A stretch of DNA of 6,281 nucleotides from Bacillota bacterium (GCA_023398855.1 JAEWRS010000448.1:1-6281); one strand, 5' to 3'; positions 1 through 6,281 are shown, numbered from the stretch's first letter. Notes: generated by a model from the sequence alone, not told the origin. Program-made: numbers and translations.

Positions 1-1385
1 GCATAATTATCAGCGGATATAAAGACTTCCAATACGCACAGCAGGGGATCCGGTACGGAGTCCGGGACTATTTATTAAAGCCCATTAATCAGGAGGATTT
101 AACCCGTACATTAAAAAAGCTTGTTAACGAAACCTTGGAACAGAAAAGCAGCCAGGAAGCCCGCACTCATTTAGAAAATACCATTAAAAACTATTCCGGT
201 GAAATGAAACGGGTATTTCTAAAAATAATACTGGAACAACGACCGGAGCAAATACCTGAGGCCGTATTAAAAGAAATCAGGAAAATTAATACCTCTAAGA
301 TTATTGGCCAGACCGCACGGTGTCTGATGGTAAAGCCGGACATTGAATATAAGAATTTCACAAAAAGTGCTTATCAGCTTTTAATTGATAAAACGATTGA
401 AATCCTACAGGTGGAATTTTCCTATGAAGATGATCAATTTACTGTTGAGTTTTCCAATGAAGGCATATTTTTATTGCTTTGTCATCAGCCTTACAGCAAG
501 GAAGAACTGATGAAAGCCTTAAACCATGTGAGAGACCGGGTCATGGGACTTCAGGATCTGTTTCCTAAGTTATATTTTACGGCCCTCATCACAGAGCCGG
601 TGGATACGGATGAAGAGCTGGTCCGGCAGATACAGCACAGCCGGATAGCCATGTATAACCGCCTTCTTACAGATAATAATACAGTTGCAGAATTAAGTAT
701 ACCTGCTGAAGGAAGTAAGAAGAACATCAATTTATCTTCAAAAATTTCATGTCTGCTGGAAAACAGGACAGAATCCTTTGAACCGGAAGAAATAAAAAAA
801 TGTCTAACTGATGTAAAACAGATCATGTTTGAAACAAAAACCCTCTCCGGCCTTGATGTAAAAACAGAACTGCTTTGCATAGCCCACGTTTATCTGGACT
901 GGTTTAAGCTGCTTGATACTACTTTGGATACATCAGGAAAAGCGGCTTATTTCACTGAAATGTATGAACATTGCATCAGTTTTGATCAAGCGTTTGAACT
1001 TTTGGAAGAAACCTTAATTAATATCCTGTTTGAAGTTCTAAAGCATCTAAAAAGCAGAGAAATAAAACCGGTTGCCTATGCAAAGCAGTATATAGAAAAA
1101 AACAAGGGCATTGATGTAAAACTGGAAGAACTGGCAAAGAATGCCGGTTTCAGCTATTCCTACTTTTCATATCTGTTCAAAAAGGAAACCGGAAAGACAC
1201 TCACTGAATATGTTCAGATGGTTAGAATTGAGACTGCAAAAAAGCTTCTGGTAGAAAAGGAATGGAATGTAAGTGAAATAGCGGAGCTTGCTGGCTACAA
1301 TGACATTAAATTTTTTACTAAACAGTTTAAAAAAACCCTGGGTGTTTCTCCGAACGAATACCGTAAGATGTTTTTGGAACGCTGA
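1..1385 (+). CDS. YesN-type response regulator, receiver plus AraC-family HTH (5' end outside window)
   Basis: Two-component response regulator that binds DNA, probably activating the sugar transport operon downstream. The open frame enters from the left edge; the first complete codon is at position 3, giving 460 visible residues. Visible residues 1-40 are the end of a CheY-like receiver: the ISGY segment has the conserved Ser (residue 4), and DYLLKP has the conserved Lys (residue 26). The phospho-acceptor Asp lies outside the window. Residues of roughly 45-355 form a linker/middle region with no motif I recognise, which is usual for the long YesN class. Residues of roughly 357-458 (bases 1071-1376) are a two-HTH AraC domain, including the typical AGYND...FFTKQFKK...GVSPNEYR signature. 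The TTG at 135 is an internal Leu codon, not a start, because receiver sequence continues upstream in frame. Stop TGA is at 1383-1385, 17 bases before the kinase start, so the two are very likely one operon. Confidence 0.95.
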   Translation, partial: IIISGYKDFQYAQQGIRYGVRDYLLKPINQEDLTRTLKKLVNETLEQKSSQEARTHLENTIKNYSGEMKRVFLKIILEQRPEQIPEAVLKEIRKINTSKIIGQTARCLMVKPDIEYKNFTKSAYQLLIDKTIEILQVEFSYEDDQFTVEFSNEGIFLLLCHQPYSKEELMKALNHVRDRVMGLQDLFPKLYFTALITEPVDTDEELVRQIQHSRIAMYNRLLTDNNTVAELSIPAEGSKKNINLSSKISCLLENRTESFEPEEIKKCLTDVKQIMFETKTLSGLDVKTELLCIAHVYLDWFKLLDTTLDTSGKAAYFTEMYEHCISFDQAFELLEETLINILFEVLKHLKSREIKPVAYAKQYIEKNKGIDVKLEELAKNAGFSYSYFSYLFKKETGKTLTEYVQMVRIETAKKLLVEKEWNVSEIAELAGYNDIKFFTKQFKKTLGVSPNEYRKMFLER

Positions 1386-1389
1386 AGCA

Positions 1390-1395
1390 GGGAGG
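1390..1395 (+). promoter_or_regulatory. Ribosome binding site supporting the TTG start of the histidine kinase
   Basis: GGGAGG lies 7 bases before TTG at 1403. There is no ATG in frame close to this site; the first internal Met codon (1451) would remove most of the first membrane helix. This supports the unusual TTG start. Confidence 0.8.
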
Positions 1396-1402
1396 ATATT
1401 CT

Positions 1403-2440
1403 TTGAAAAAACAATGGTTAATAAAACGTATTCTGATCTGGATCAGTTTCATGATCTCCTGGAGTTGTCTTGCTCTGACCTTGTTTTTATTGACTCTGCT
1501 GAAACCAGAACTGGCAAAATCCTTTCTATATGGATTTATAATATGGATTTTGCTGCTTTCCTTTCTTACGTTGCTGGTTATTGGTAAGGTCAGGATTTTT
1601 AAGCCTCTGGCGGTCATGAGAAAAAAAATAGAGTTTTTCAACAATGGCATAATATTCACAGAGATTTTTAAAAGCCTGGAAGGAATCTCTCCGGAGACAG
1701 ATGTCCTTCTATTTAAGCTGGAAGCTATCCTGGACAAGGATAAAATAATGGAAAATGCCAAGCAGCAAGCCAGATATCTGGCCCTTCAAAACCAGATCAA
1801 TCCTCACTTTCTCTATAATGTTCTGGAATCTATTCGCTCTGACGCGATTATGGCAGGAGTACCGGAAATTGGGAAGATCACAGAAGCCCTTGCCGTATTC
1901 TTCCGTTATTCCACTTCAAAAATGGATAAGCTGAGTACGCTGCAGGAAGAATTAGCAAATGTAGAGAATTATTTTTTAATTCAGAAATACCGCTTTGATG
2001 ATAAGCTGGAATTAAAGATTAAACTGCCCCCAGACGATAATGAAATTTTAAAAACCAGAATCCCAAAGCTCACGCTTCAGCCAATCGTGGAAAATGCAAT
2101 TAAACACGGATTGGAGCCCAAAGTCACAGGTGGAACGATTGTCATTGACATAGAACACAGCGACACCATCCTTTATCTTTCCGTGATTGATGACGGCATC
2201 GGAATTGAGGAAGCCAGGCTTGGAAGTCTGAATGAAAAGCTTTCCCTAATTAATGCCGGAGACAGTTCAGCCAATGAAGGAGGAAAGGGAGGGATCGCTC
2301 TTATGAATGTAAATTCAAGAATCCGCCTGCTTATGGGTGACGAATATGGCCTCCACATTCTCAGTACTCCCGGAATCGGAACAGAAGTACGCCTCATATT
2401 TCCTTATTCGTTTGAGCCAAAAGAAGGAAGAAAATCATGA
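1403..2440 (+). CDS. LytS/YesM-family sensor histidine kinase with a minimal membrane sensor
   Basis: Membrane histidine kinase, the likely partner of the response regulator just upstream. It has 345 residues with a TTG start. Two hydrophobic helices at about residues 9-32 and 41-62 are joined by only about 8 polar residues (KPELAKS area), so there is no extracellular ligand domain. YesM-type kinases usually carry a large extracellular domain and are much longer. Residues of roughly 63-110 form a short HAMP-like linker and coiled segment. The phospho-acceptor motif QINPHFLYN has its His at residue 135 (His_kinase family PF06580). The ATPase domain shows the N box PIVENAIKHG (227-236), the G1 box DDGIGI (263-268) and a Gly-rich G2 region (293-307), so it looks catalytically intact. 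The 3' end overlaps the next gene by four bases. With no ectodomain, the input probably comes from the membrane or from a partner protein, and the co-translated pseudo-ATPase is the obvious candidate. Confidence 0.95.
   Translation: MKKQWLIKRILIWISFMISWSCLALTLFLLTLLKPELAKSFLYGFIIWILLLSFLTLLVIGKVRIFKPLAVMRKKIEFFNNGIIFTEIFKSLEGISPETDVLLFKLEAILDKDKIMENAKQQARYLALQNQINPHFLYNVLESIRSDAIMAGVPEIGKITEALAVFFRYSTSKMDKLSTLQEELANVENYFLIQKYRFDDKLELKIKLPPDDNEILKTRIPKLTLQPIVENAIKHGLEPKVTGGTIVIDIEHSDTILYLSVIDDGIGIEEARLGSLNEKLSLINAGDSSANEGGKGGIALMNVNSRIRLLMGDEYGLHILSTPGIGTEVRLIFPYSFEPKEGRKS
2424..2440 (+). promoter_or_regulatory. Ribosome binding site and ATGA stop/start overlap coupling kinase and pseudo-ATPase
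   Basis: AAGGAAG (2424-2430) stands 6 bases before ATG 2437. The kinase stop TGA (2438-2440) overlaps that start as ATGA. This arrangement usually couples translation, suggesting the two proteins are made in linked amounts, as for members of one complex. Confidence 0.8.
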
Positions 2441-3864
2441 AACATGAACTGATCCGCTATGAAAATATTCACTGTTCCATAGAAGGGCAAACCTGTTTTA
2501 ACGGACTCTATTTCCGGGCTTTCATGGGAGAAATCTGCTGCGTTATGGTGAACAATGGTATTGAAAAGGAATATTTTCTGCAGCTGCTGCACGGAAGCTT
2601 AAAGCCAGTCTATGGCTGGACCTATTATAAAGGGAAGAAAATAGCATCTCCCAGAATTCAGGTACAAATGCAGAAGCAGATTGCATTCATCGGACGCAAC
2701 AAAGGAGTTTTTTCTGCCCTTAGTGTGGCTGAGAATATTTTTGTTGCCAATGGAAGAGTTTCATTCTGGAAACCGGTAGATACTCTCTGCCGGCAAGCTC
2801 CGGGCCTTTTTAACGATCTGGAAATTTACATCCCCCTGTTGGATCATGCGCACCTGCTGGATCCGGGCATGCAAAAACAAGCGGAATTAATACGCGCTTA
2901 TGTCTCAGGGTGTCATCTGGCTGTCATAACAGATATAGAAATGATGATGACAGAAGAGCAGCTGGAACATTTCTTTATTCTGGTAAAGAAATTAAAAGTC
3001 AGGGGAATGACTTTCCTTTACATTGTAAACAGCTCTACCAAACTGTACGAGCATGCCGATGAAATAACCATCATCAAAAACGGCAGGACCATCGGCCACG
3101 TGAACCAGGAGGATTTTTCTAAATTTCAGACTTATATGGAACTGTTTGAAAAAACCAGAAAAAGTATGGTTAAAAAAAATAATCTGTCACAAAAATACAT
3201 GGATAAAAAAACTGTTCTAGAATTCCGGGATGTGAAACTGCCTGACCTTCCCGTTTTGAATCTCTCGTTAAGTGCCGGAGATGTACTAAATATATTAGAC
3301 TTAGATTCTACGGAATGCAGAAATATCCTTCCCATTCTTCAGGGAGAGTGTGGGTTTGAATCAGGTAAAATATTATTAGATGGGAATGAATACTCCTTCC
3401 AGTCAATTCATCAATCGATCCGGGATGGCATCGCCTTTATTGAAGCACGGCCAATGGAAGAAATGCTGTTTGCTGATATGACCGTATTGGATCACATGAC
3501 TTTTATGATCCAGCATAACAAAAAAAAGTACCTCTTAAGAAAAAAGTACAGAAAGATGACCATGCATCTGATGGAGGGAATATTTTCAGAAGAAGAATTA
3601 ATGAAGAAAACCTATATGGTCAATGAAGAATGCAAATTAAAACTATTATACTACCGCTGGATCTTTGTACGTCCAAAAGTCCTGGTATGCATAAAGCCCT
3701 TTTCATCCGTTGATTTTCAAATGCGTCAGATCACCATCAACCTGCTGAAAGAAGCTCTCAAGTCAGGAATTGCAGTGATTATTATCACAAATCAGATTGC
3801 AGAAGCCTATACCATGGAAGGCAAAAATATCACGTTTCACAATGGAACGGTTTCTATGGATTGA
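2437..3864 (+). CDS. Degenerate tandem ABC ATPase (RbsA/MglA-like pseudo-ATPase), putative regulatory subunit
   Basis: The 475-residue protein aligns end to end with sugar ABC ATPases of two cassettes (usually about 500 residues), such as the intact one starting at 5092, but the active-site motifs are gone. NBD1 Walker A reads VNNGIEKEY (38-46) for GENGAGKST: Lys44 remains, while the P-loop Gly residues and the Mg-binding Ser are lost. The Q-loop Gln is Arg87. The signature is LDPGMQKQ (141-148), with Ser to Asp. Walker B DEPT is TDIE (165-168). The H-loop His is Asn198. NBD2 has DLDSTECRN (288-296) for GLVGAGRTE, EARPM for EDRK, NEECKLK (396-402) for SGGNQQK, and IKPF (419-422) for DEPT. Fold-specific text survives, for example EITIIKNGRTIGH and GKILLDGNEY. 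The frame has no stop or frameshift, so this is a maintained pseudoenzyme rather than a decaying gene. Hydrolysis is very unlikely; a docking or signalling role with the kinase and transporter is inference. Automatic pipelines would probably label it an ordinary sugar ABC ATPase. Confidence 0.9.
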   Translation: MKHELIRYENIHCSIEGQTCFNGLYFRAFMGEICCVMVNNGIEKEYFLQLLHGSLKPVYGWTYYKGKKIASPRIQVQMQKQIAFIGRNKGVFSALSVAENIFVANGRVSFWKPVDTLCRQAPGLFNDLEIYIPLLDHAHLLDPGMQKQAELIRAYVSGCHLAVITDIEMMMTEEQLEHFFILVKKLKVRGMTFLYIVNSSTKLYEHADEITIIKNGRTIGHVNQEDFSKFQTYMELFEKTRKSMVKKNNLSQKYMDKKTVLEFRDVKLPDLPVLNLSLSAGDVLNILDLDSTECRNILPILQGECGFESGKILLDGNEYSFQSIHQSIRDGIAFIEARPMEEMLFADMTVLDHMTFMIQHNKKKYLLRKKYRKMTMHLMEGIFSEEELMKKTYMVNEECKLKLLYYRWIFVRPKVLVCIKPFSSVDFQMRQITINLLKEALKSGIAVIIITNQIAEAYTMEGKNITFHNGTVSMD

Positions 3865-3878
3865 TTTTTTCGATTATT

Positions 3879-3887
3879 GGTATATTT
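3879..3887 (-). repeat. Inverted copy of the AAATATACC half-site
   Basis: GGTATATTT is the reverse complement of 9 of the 10 bases of the direct repeat found at 3955 and 3977. It sits between the pseudo-ATPase stop and the terminator, about 76 bp upstream of the first direct copy. It could be an auxiliary operator, or chance in AT-rich DNA. Confidence 0.35.
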
Positions 3888-3895
3888 AAACTAAC

Positions 3896-3932
3896 AAAAA
3901 GTCTTATTACCTTCTTTAATAGGGCTTTTTTT
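3896..3932 (+). terminator. Intrinsic terminator ending the regulator-kinase-pseudo-ATPase operon
   Basis: A 14-bp stem pairs 3896-3909 (AAAAAGTCTTATTA) with 3917-3930 (TAATAGGGCTTTTT), with two G-U pairs and a 7-base loop. The 3' arm runs into a T tract (3926-3932). It begins 31 bases after the stop codon at 3864. It separates the signalling unit from the transport operon, which therefore needs its own promoter. Confidence 0.88.
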
Positions 3933-3954
3933 ATTGTTTTTATACTGATATCGA

Positions 3955-3986
3955 AAAATATACCCCCATATTGCACAAAATATACC
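3955..3986 (+). promoter_or_regulatory. Putative operator: two AAAATATACC direct repeats, 22 bp apart
   Basis: The exact 10-mer AAAATATACC occurs at 3955-3964 and 3977-3986, in the same orientation with a 22-bp period (about two helical turns). The second copy ends one base before the -35 hexamer at 3988. AraC-type regulators, with two HTHs per monomer, commonly bind as head-to-tail dimers to direct half-sites spaced about 21 bp and touching the -35 region, so this is the expected binding site for the response regulator ending at 1385. The repeat and spacing are seen directly; the assignment to that regulator is inference. Confidence 0.7.
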
Positions 3987-3987
3987 A

Positions 3988-4016
3988 TTGTCCGCTCTGT
4001 CTTACACTGTTAAAAT
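3988..4016 (+). promoter_or_regulatory. Sigma-A type promoter with extended -10 for the transport operon
   Basis: TTGTCC (3988-3993), a 17-bp spacer and TAAAAT (4011-4016), preceded by TG at 4008-4009 (extended -10). The predicted start is near 4023, leaving a leader of about 60 bases before the binding-protein ATG. The -35 is imperfect, which fits a promoter needing an activator bound just upstream. Confidence 0.65.
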
Positions 4017-4053
4017 AACAAATACATAGCATTCATTCAAACTGTCAAAATAA
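4006..4053 (+). repeat. Imperfect 13-bp direct repeat flanking the predicted transcription start
   Basis: ACTGTTAAAATAA (4006-4018) and ACTGTCAAAATAA (4041-4053) match at 12 of 13 positions, 35 bp apart. The first copy contains the -10 element and also forms a small inverted repeat TGTTA-AAA-TAACA (4008-4020). The pair could be a second operator or just duplicated AT-rich sequence. Confidence 0.45.
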
Positions 4054-4065
4054 AGGATTGTTAAG

Positions 4066-4072
4066 AAGGGAG
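4066..4072 (+). promoter_or_regulatory. Ribosome binding site of the binding-protein gene
   Basis: AAGGGAG ends 11 bases before ATG 4084. The spacing is somewhat long, but no other in-frame ATG lies before the signal peptide. Confidence 0.7.
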
Positions 4073-4083
4073 ATTTAAAAGTA

Positions 4084-5058
4084 ATGAGAAGAAAAATTTT
4101 ATCTGTACTGTTAGCCTCTGCCATGCTGGTTTCCATAACTGGCTGTGGAAACCAAAAAACCGGTGCCGTTTCCAGCACAACAGAAAAAGCTGCTTCAGGA
4201 ACCATCACGATTGGTGTCATTTTAAAAACACTGTCCAGTGAATACTGGGGTTATGTAGCGGCAGGTGTTCAGGCTGCGGCAAAGGATCTTGGAGTTAAGG
4301 TTGATTTACAGGGTCCTGCTTCAGAAACAGCCTATGATGAACAAAACAATATGATTGAAACCATGCTCTCCGGAGGAGTTGATGCATTTGTTATCTCACC
4401 TCTGCAGTCTGATTCTGTGGCAAGTGTAATCGGGGATGTAACGATTCCCATTGTAACCGTTGATACGGATGCGGAAATAGCAGGGAAAATATCTTTTGTG
4501 GGAACCGGTAACGATAATGCAGCTTACCAAGGCGGCACATTTGCTGCTAAAAAAGCTGGAAAAGGTACAAAAGCCGTGATTATCGGAGGTGTTGAAGGAA
4601 ATGCCACCAGCGATGCCCGCCAGGCAGGATATACAAAAGCAATGGAAGAAAATGGAGTGGAAATCGTTGCAGTTCAGTATGCCCAGTCCAACCCGGATAC
4701 TGCCGCAAATGTGATGGAAAACATCATTACTGCCCAAAACGGAGATATCCAAATCGTCTGCTGCCATAACGATGATACGGCTGCAGGTGCTTCCAATGCT
4801 ATTAAACAGCTTGGTCTAAAAGACGTCATTATTGTTGGCTTTGACGGCAATCAAAGTGGTGTTCAAAATATCATTGACGGCAACATAACCGCTACCTGTG
4901 CACAGGCAGCTTACACCATGGGTTATAAGGCAGTTGAAACAGCCCTTCATGCTGTAAAAGGAGATGCCGTTGAATCATTTGTTGATACAGGCTGCGAAGT
5001 CATTACTCAAGAAAATGCAAAAGCATATTTGGAAAAACTGAAAGACTACTTAAAATAG
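4084..5058 (+). CDS. Sugar ABC transporter substrate-binding lipoprotein (ribose/RbsB-like, Peripla_BP_4)
   Basis: Extracellular sugar-binding protein of 324 residues, typical length for the family. It has a lipoprotein signal: basic MRRK, a hydrophobic stretch and the lipobox ITGC, with Cys21 (bases 4144-4146) as the lipidated residue. A Ser/Thr/Ala-rich tether of about 18 residues leads to the first beta strand (TITIGVIL). Aligned by eye to E. coli RbsB, the pocket keeps aromatic residues (Tyr54/Trp55), Asp127 (RbsB D89), Arg179 (R141), Asn229 (N190), Asp254 in VGFDG (D215) and Gln274 (Q235). The RbsB Arg90 position is Thr128. This suggests an aldose such as ribose or a relative, but the sugar cannot be assigned. 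It is the first gene after the terminator and has its own promoter; the ATPase follows 33 bases later. It delivers sugar to a permease presumably beyond the right edge, and might also pass occupancy information to the neighbouring signalling unit. Confidence 0.93.
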   Translation: MRRKILSVLLASAMLVSITGCGNQKTGAVSSTTEKAASGTITIGVILKTLSSEYWGYVAAGVQAAAKDLGVKVDLQGPASETAYDEQNNMIETMLSGGVDAFVISPLQSDSVASVIGDVTIPIVTVDTDAEIAGKISFVGTGNDNAAYQGGTFAAKKAGKGTKAVIIGGVEGNATSDARQAGYTKAMEENGVEIVAVQYAQSNPDTAANVMENIITAQNGDIQIVCCHNDDTAAGASNAIKQLGLKDVIIVGFDGNQSGVQNIIDGNITATCAQAAYTMGYKAVETALHAVKGDAVESFVDTGCEVITQENAKAYLEKLKDYLK

Positions 5059-5073
5059 CCCACTTAAGAACAT

Positions 5074-5082
5074 AAGGAAAGG
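5074..5082 (+). promoter_or_regulatory. Ribosome binding site of the intact ATPase gene
   Basis: AAGGAAAGG ends 9 bases before ATG 5092. A second in-frame ATG follows at 5095 with 12-base spacing, so 5092 is preferred, but either is possible. Confidence 0.65.
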
Positions 5083-5091
5083 TTTGGCAGC

Positions 5092-6281
5092 ATGATGAGT
5101 AATTATTTGGTTGAACTAAAAGGTGTGACAAAACGCTTCCCAGGAGTAGTGGCAATGAGGAACATGTCTTTGCAGATCAGACCTGGCGAAATTCATGGAT
5201 TGATCGGTGAAAATGGTGCGGGAAAATCCACCCTGATCAAGGTATTGACCGGCGTTCATATTCCTGAAGAAGGTACTATTTATATAGAAGATAATATTGT
5301 TTCATTTAAGAATCCCAATGATGCTGCTACTGCCGGAATTGCCTGTGTATATCAGGAATTAAACATTGTTAAACTTCTTTCAGTCACAGACAATATTTTT
5401 ATTAACAAAGCCTTAAAGAAAAAAGGAAGCCCGTTTCTGGAATATACAAAAATGCATGAGCTGGCCCATGAGGTTATGCTTTCTCTTGGCCAGGACATTG
5501 ATGTAAAAAAGGAATGCGGTTCCTATGGCATGGGAATCCAGCAGATGGTGGAAATTGCAAAAGCAGTTCTGATTGATGCAAAACTTATTATCATGGATGA
5601 ACCCACCTCCAGCCTTGGGGAAAAGGAAGTGGAACAATTAATGAAAACAGTCCGCTCCCTAAAAGAAAAAGGCATTGCAATTTTGTTTGTTTCCCATAAG
5701 CTGGAAGAACTTTTCCAACTATGTGACAGGGTAACTGTCATGAGAGACGGAGAACACATCCTGACAAAAAATACAGATGAACTGGATAACGATTCGTTAA
5801 TCTCTGCCATGGTAGGCAGAACATTGGATAATCAATACCCGAAAGTGGTTTCAGAAACCGGTACGGAAGCTCTTCGGGTAGAACATTTAAACTCTGCAGG
5901 AGTTTTAAGAGATGTCAGCTTTCATGCAAACCATGGAGAAATTCTTGGTTTTGCAGGCTTAGTAGGTGCTGGAAGAACCGAAACATTCCGTGCTGTGTTC
6001 GGCGCTGACCCCTATGACAGCGGAGAAATTTATGTAAACGGAAAAAAGGTGACCATAAAATCACCCAAAGACGGCATCCGCTGCGGAATGGCATTTTTAA
6101 CAGAAGACCGCAAGGGTCAGGGACTGGTTCTATCACAATCAGTGCGGACAAATCTGATGTTAAGTAATATGAGAAACTGTGTGAAGGGGCTGTTTTTTGA
6201 TGAGAAGCAGATCGATCTGCTGTCGGAAGAAACCATCCGTGACCTGAAAATAAAAACTCCCACTGCTGATGAGGTAGTGGG
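5092..6281 (+). CDS. Sugar ABC transporter ATP-binding protein, tandem cassette (RbsA/MglA family; 3' end outside window)
   Basis: Cytoplasmic ATPase that powers sugar import; 396 complete codons are visible of about 500 expected. NBD1 is intact at key positions: Walker A GENGAGKST (39-47), Q-loop Gln88, Walker B IIMDEPTSS with Asp169/Glu170, and H-loop His202 in FVSHKLEE. Its signature reads YGMGIQQ (145-151), with Gly in place of the usual Ser of LSxGQ. NBD2 starts near residue 260 and has the family-typical modified P-loop GLVGAGRTE (289-297, Arg for Lys) and TEDRKGQGL (337-345). The frame is open at the right edge, before the second signature and second Walker B. The site built from NBD1 Walker A and the NBD2 signature is probably the catalytic one. 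It lies 33 bases after the binding-protein gene with no terminator between, so the two are one operon; a permease gene is expected next. It is a useful intact reference for the degenerate paralogue at 2437-3864. Confidence 0.95.
   Translation, partial: MMSNYLVELKGVTKRFPGVVAMRNMSLQIRPGEIHGLIGENGAGKSTLIKVLTGVHIPEEGTIYIEDNIVSFKNPNDAATAGIACVYQELNIVKLLSVTDNIFINKALKKKGSPFLEYTKMHELAHEVMLSLGQDIDVKKECGSYGMGIQQMVEIAKAVLIDAKLIIMDEPTSSLGEKEVEQLMKTVRSLKEKGIAILFVSHKLEELFQLCDRVTVMRDGEHILTKNTDELDNDSLISAMVGRTLDNQYPKVVSETGTEALRVEHLNSAGVLRDVSFHANHGEILGFAGLVGAGRTETFRAVFGADPYDSGEIYVNGKKVTIKSPKDGIRCGMAFLTEDRKGQGLVLSQSVRTNLMLSNMRNCVKGLFFDEKQIDLLSEETIRDLKIKTPTADEVV

Noticed and set aside
135..137. TTG as start of the response regulator gene
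   Set aside because: The same frame runs to the left edge and encodes a recognisable receiver-domain end (ISGY...DYLLKP), so this TTG is an internal Leu codon.
1288..1587. Open frame on the + strand across the regulator-kinase junction
   Set aside because: It overlaps the AraC-domain end and the kinase membrane helices in another frame, has no family resemblance and no good RBS; it is a shadow.
1327..1761. Open frame on the - strand opposite the kinase N-terminus
   Set aside because: Antisense to two well-supported genes, low-complexity composition, no recognisable domain. The same applies to the other minus-strand frames, including 551-880, 2173-2397, 4396-4767 and 5523-5810.
2437..3864. 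Calling this gene a functional ABC ATPase, or a pseudogene
   Set aside because: Function as an ATPase is contradicted by loss of motifs in both cassettes. A pseudogene is contradicted by a full-length open frame, a coupled start and preserved fold residues. Pseudoenzyme fits best.
3865..4083. Riboswitch, small RNA, CcpA cre site or CRISPR in the intergenic region
   Set aside because: Beyond the terminator, repeats, promoter and RBS I see no conserved aptamer-like folding, no match to the cre consensus and no repeat-spacer array.
5059..5091. Terminator or attenuating hairpin between the binding protein and the ATPase
   Set aside because: The 33-base gap shows no GC-rich stem followed by a T tract; it holds only the ribosome binding site.

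Overview
The window looks like chromosomal DNA of a low-to-moderate GC Gram-positive bacterium of the class Clostridia, most likely a Lachnospiraceae-type gut or soil saccharolytic organism. This is inferred from strong purine-rich ribosome binding sites, A-rich codon use, a lipoprotein-type sugar-binding protein, and a YesN/YesM-style two-component system beside a sugar ABC transporter. All genes are on the + strand and the window cuts the first and the last one.

Layout. Positions 1-3864 hold a tightly packed three-gene unit. It has the 3' part of a YesN-type response regulator (receiver end plus AraC-type helix-turn-helix), a LytS/YesM-type histidine kinase with two membrane helices and almost no extracellular part, and a 475-residue protein that overlaps the kinase by four bases (ATGA). 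The third protein has the full two-cassette architecture of a sugar ABC ATPase (RbsA/MglA type), but essentially every nucleotide-binding and catalytic motif in both halves is replaced. The unit ends in a clear intrinsic terminator (3896-3932). Positions 3865-4083 are a regulatory intergenic region with two exact 10-bp direct repeats 22 bp apart, directly upstream of an extended -10 promoter. Positions 4084-6281 hold the start of a sugar transport operon: a ribose-type substrate-binding lipoprotein, then an intact tandem-cassette ATPase that runs off the window. A permease would be expected next.

How it may work together. The most interesting object is the co-transcribed trio of response regulator, short-sensor kinase and dead ABC ATPase next to a complete-looking sugar ABC transporter. 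My reading, which is inference, is that the pseudo-ATPase is a regulatory subunit. It could dock on the transporter permease, or pair with the live ATPase, and report transporter state to a kinase that has no ligand-binding ectodomain of its own. The response regulator would then bind the 22-bp-spaced direct repeats and switch on the binding-protein/ATPase operon. This resembles in logic the transport-flux sensing of BceAB-BceS systems but uses unrelated parts. The sequence directly shows the motif losses, the gene order, the overlap, the repeats and the promoter; it does not show the interactions.
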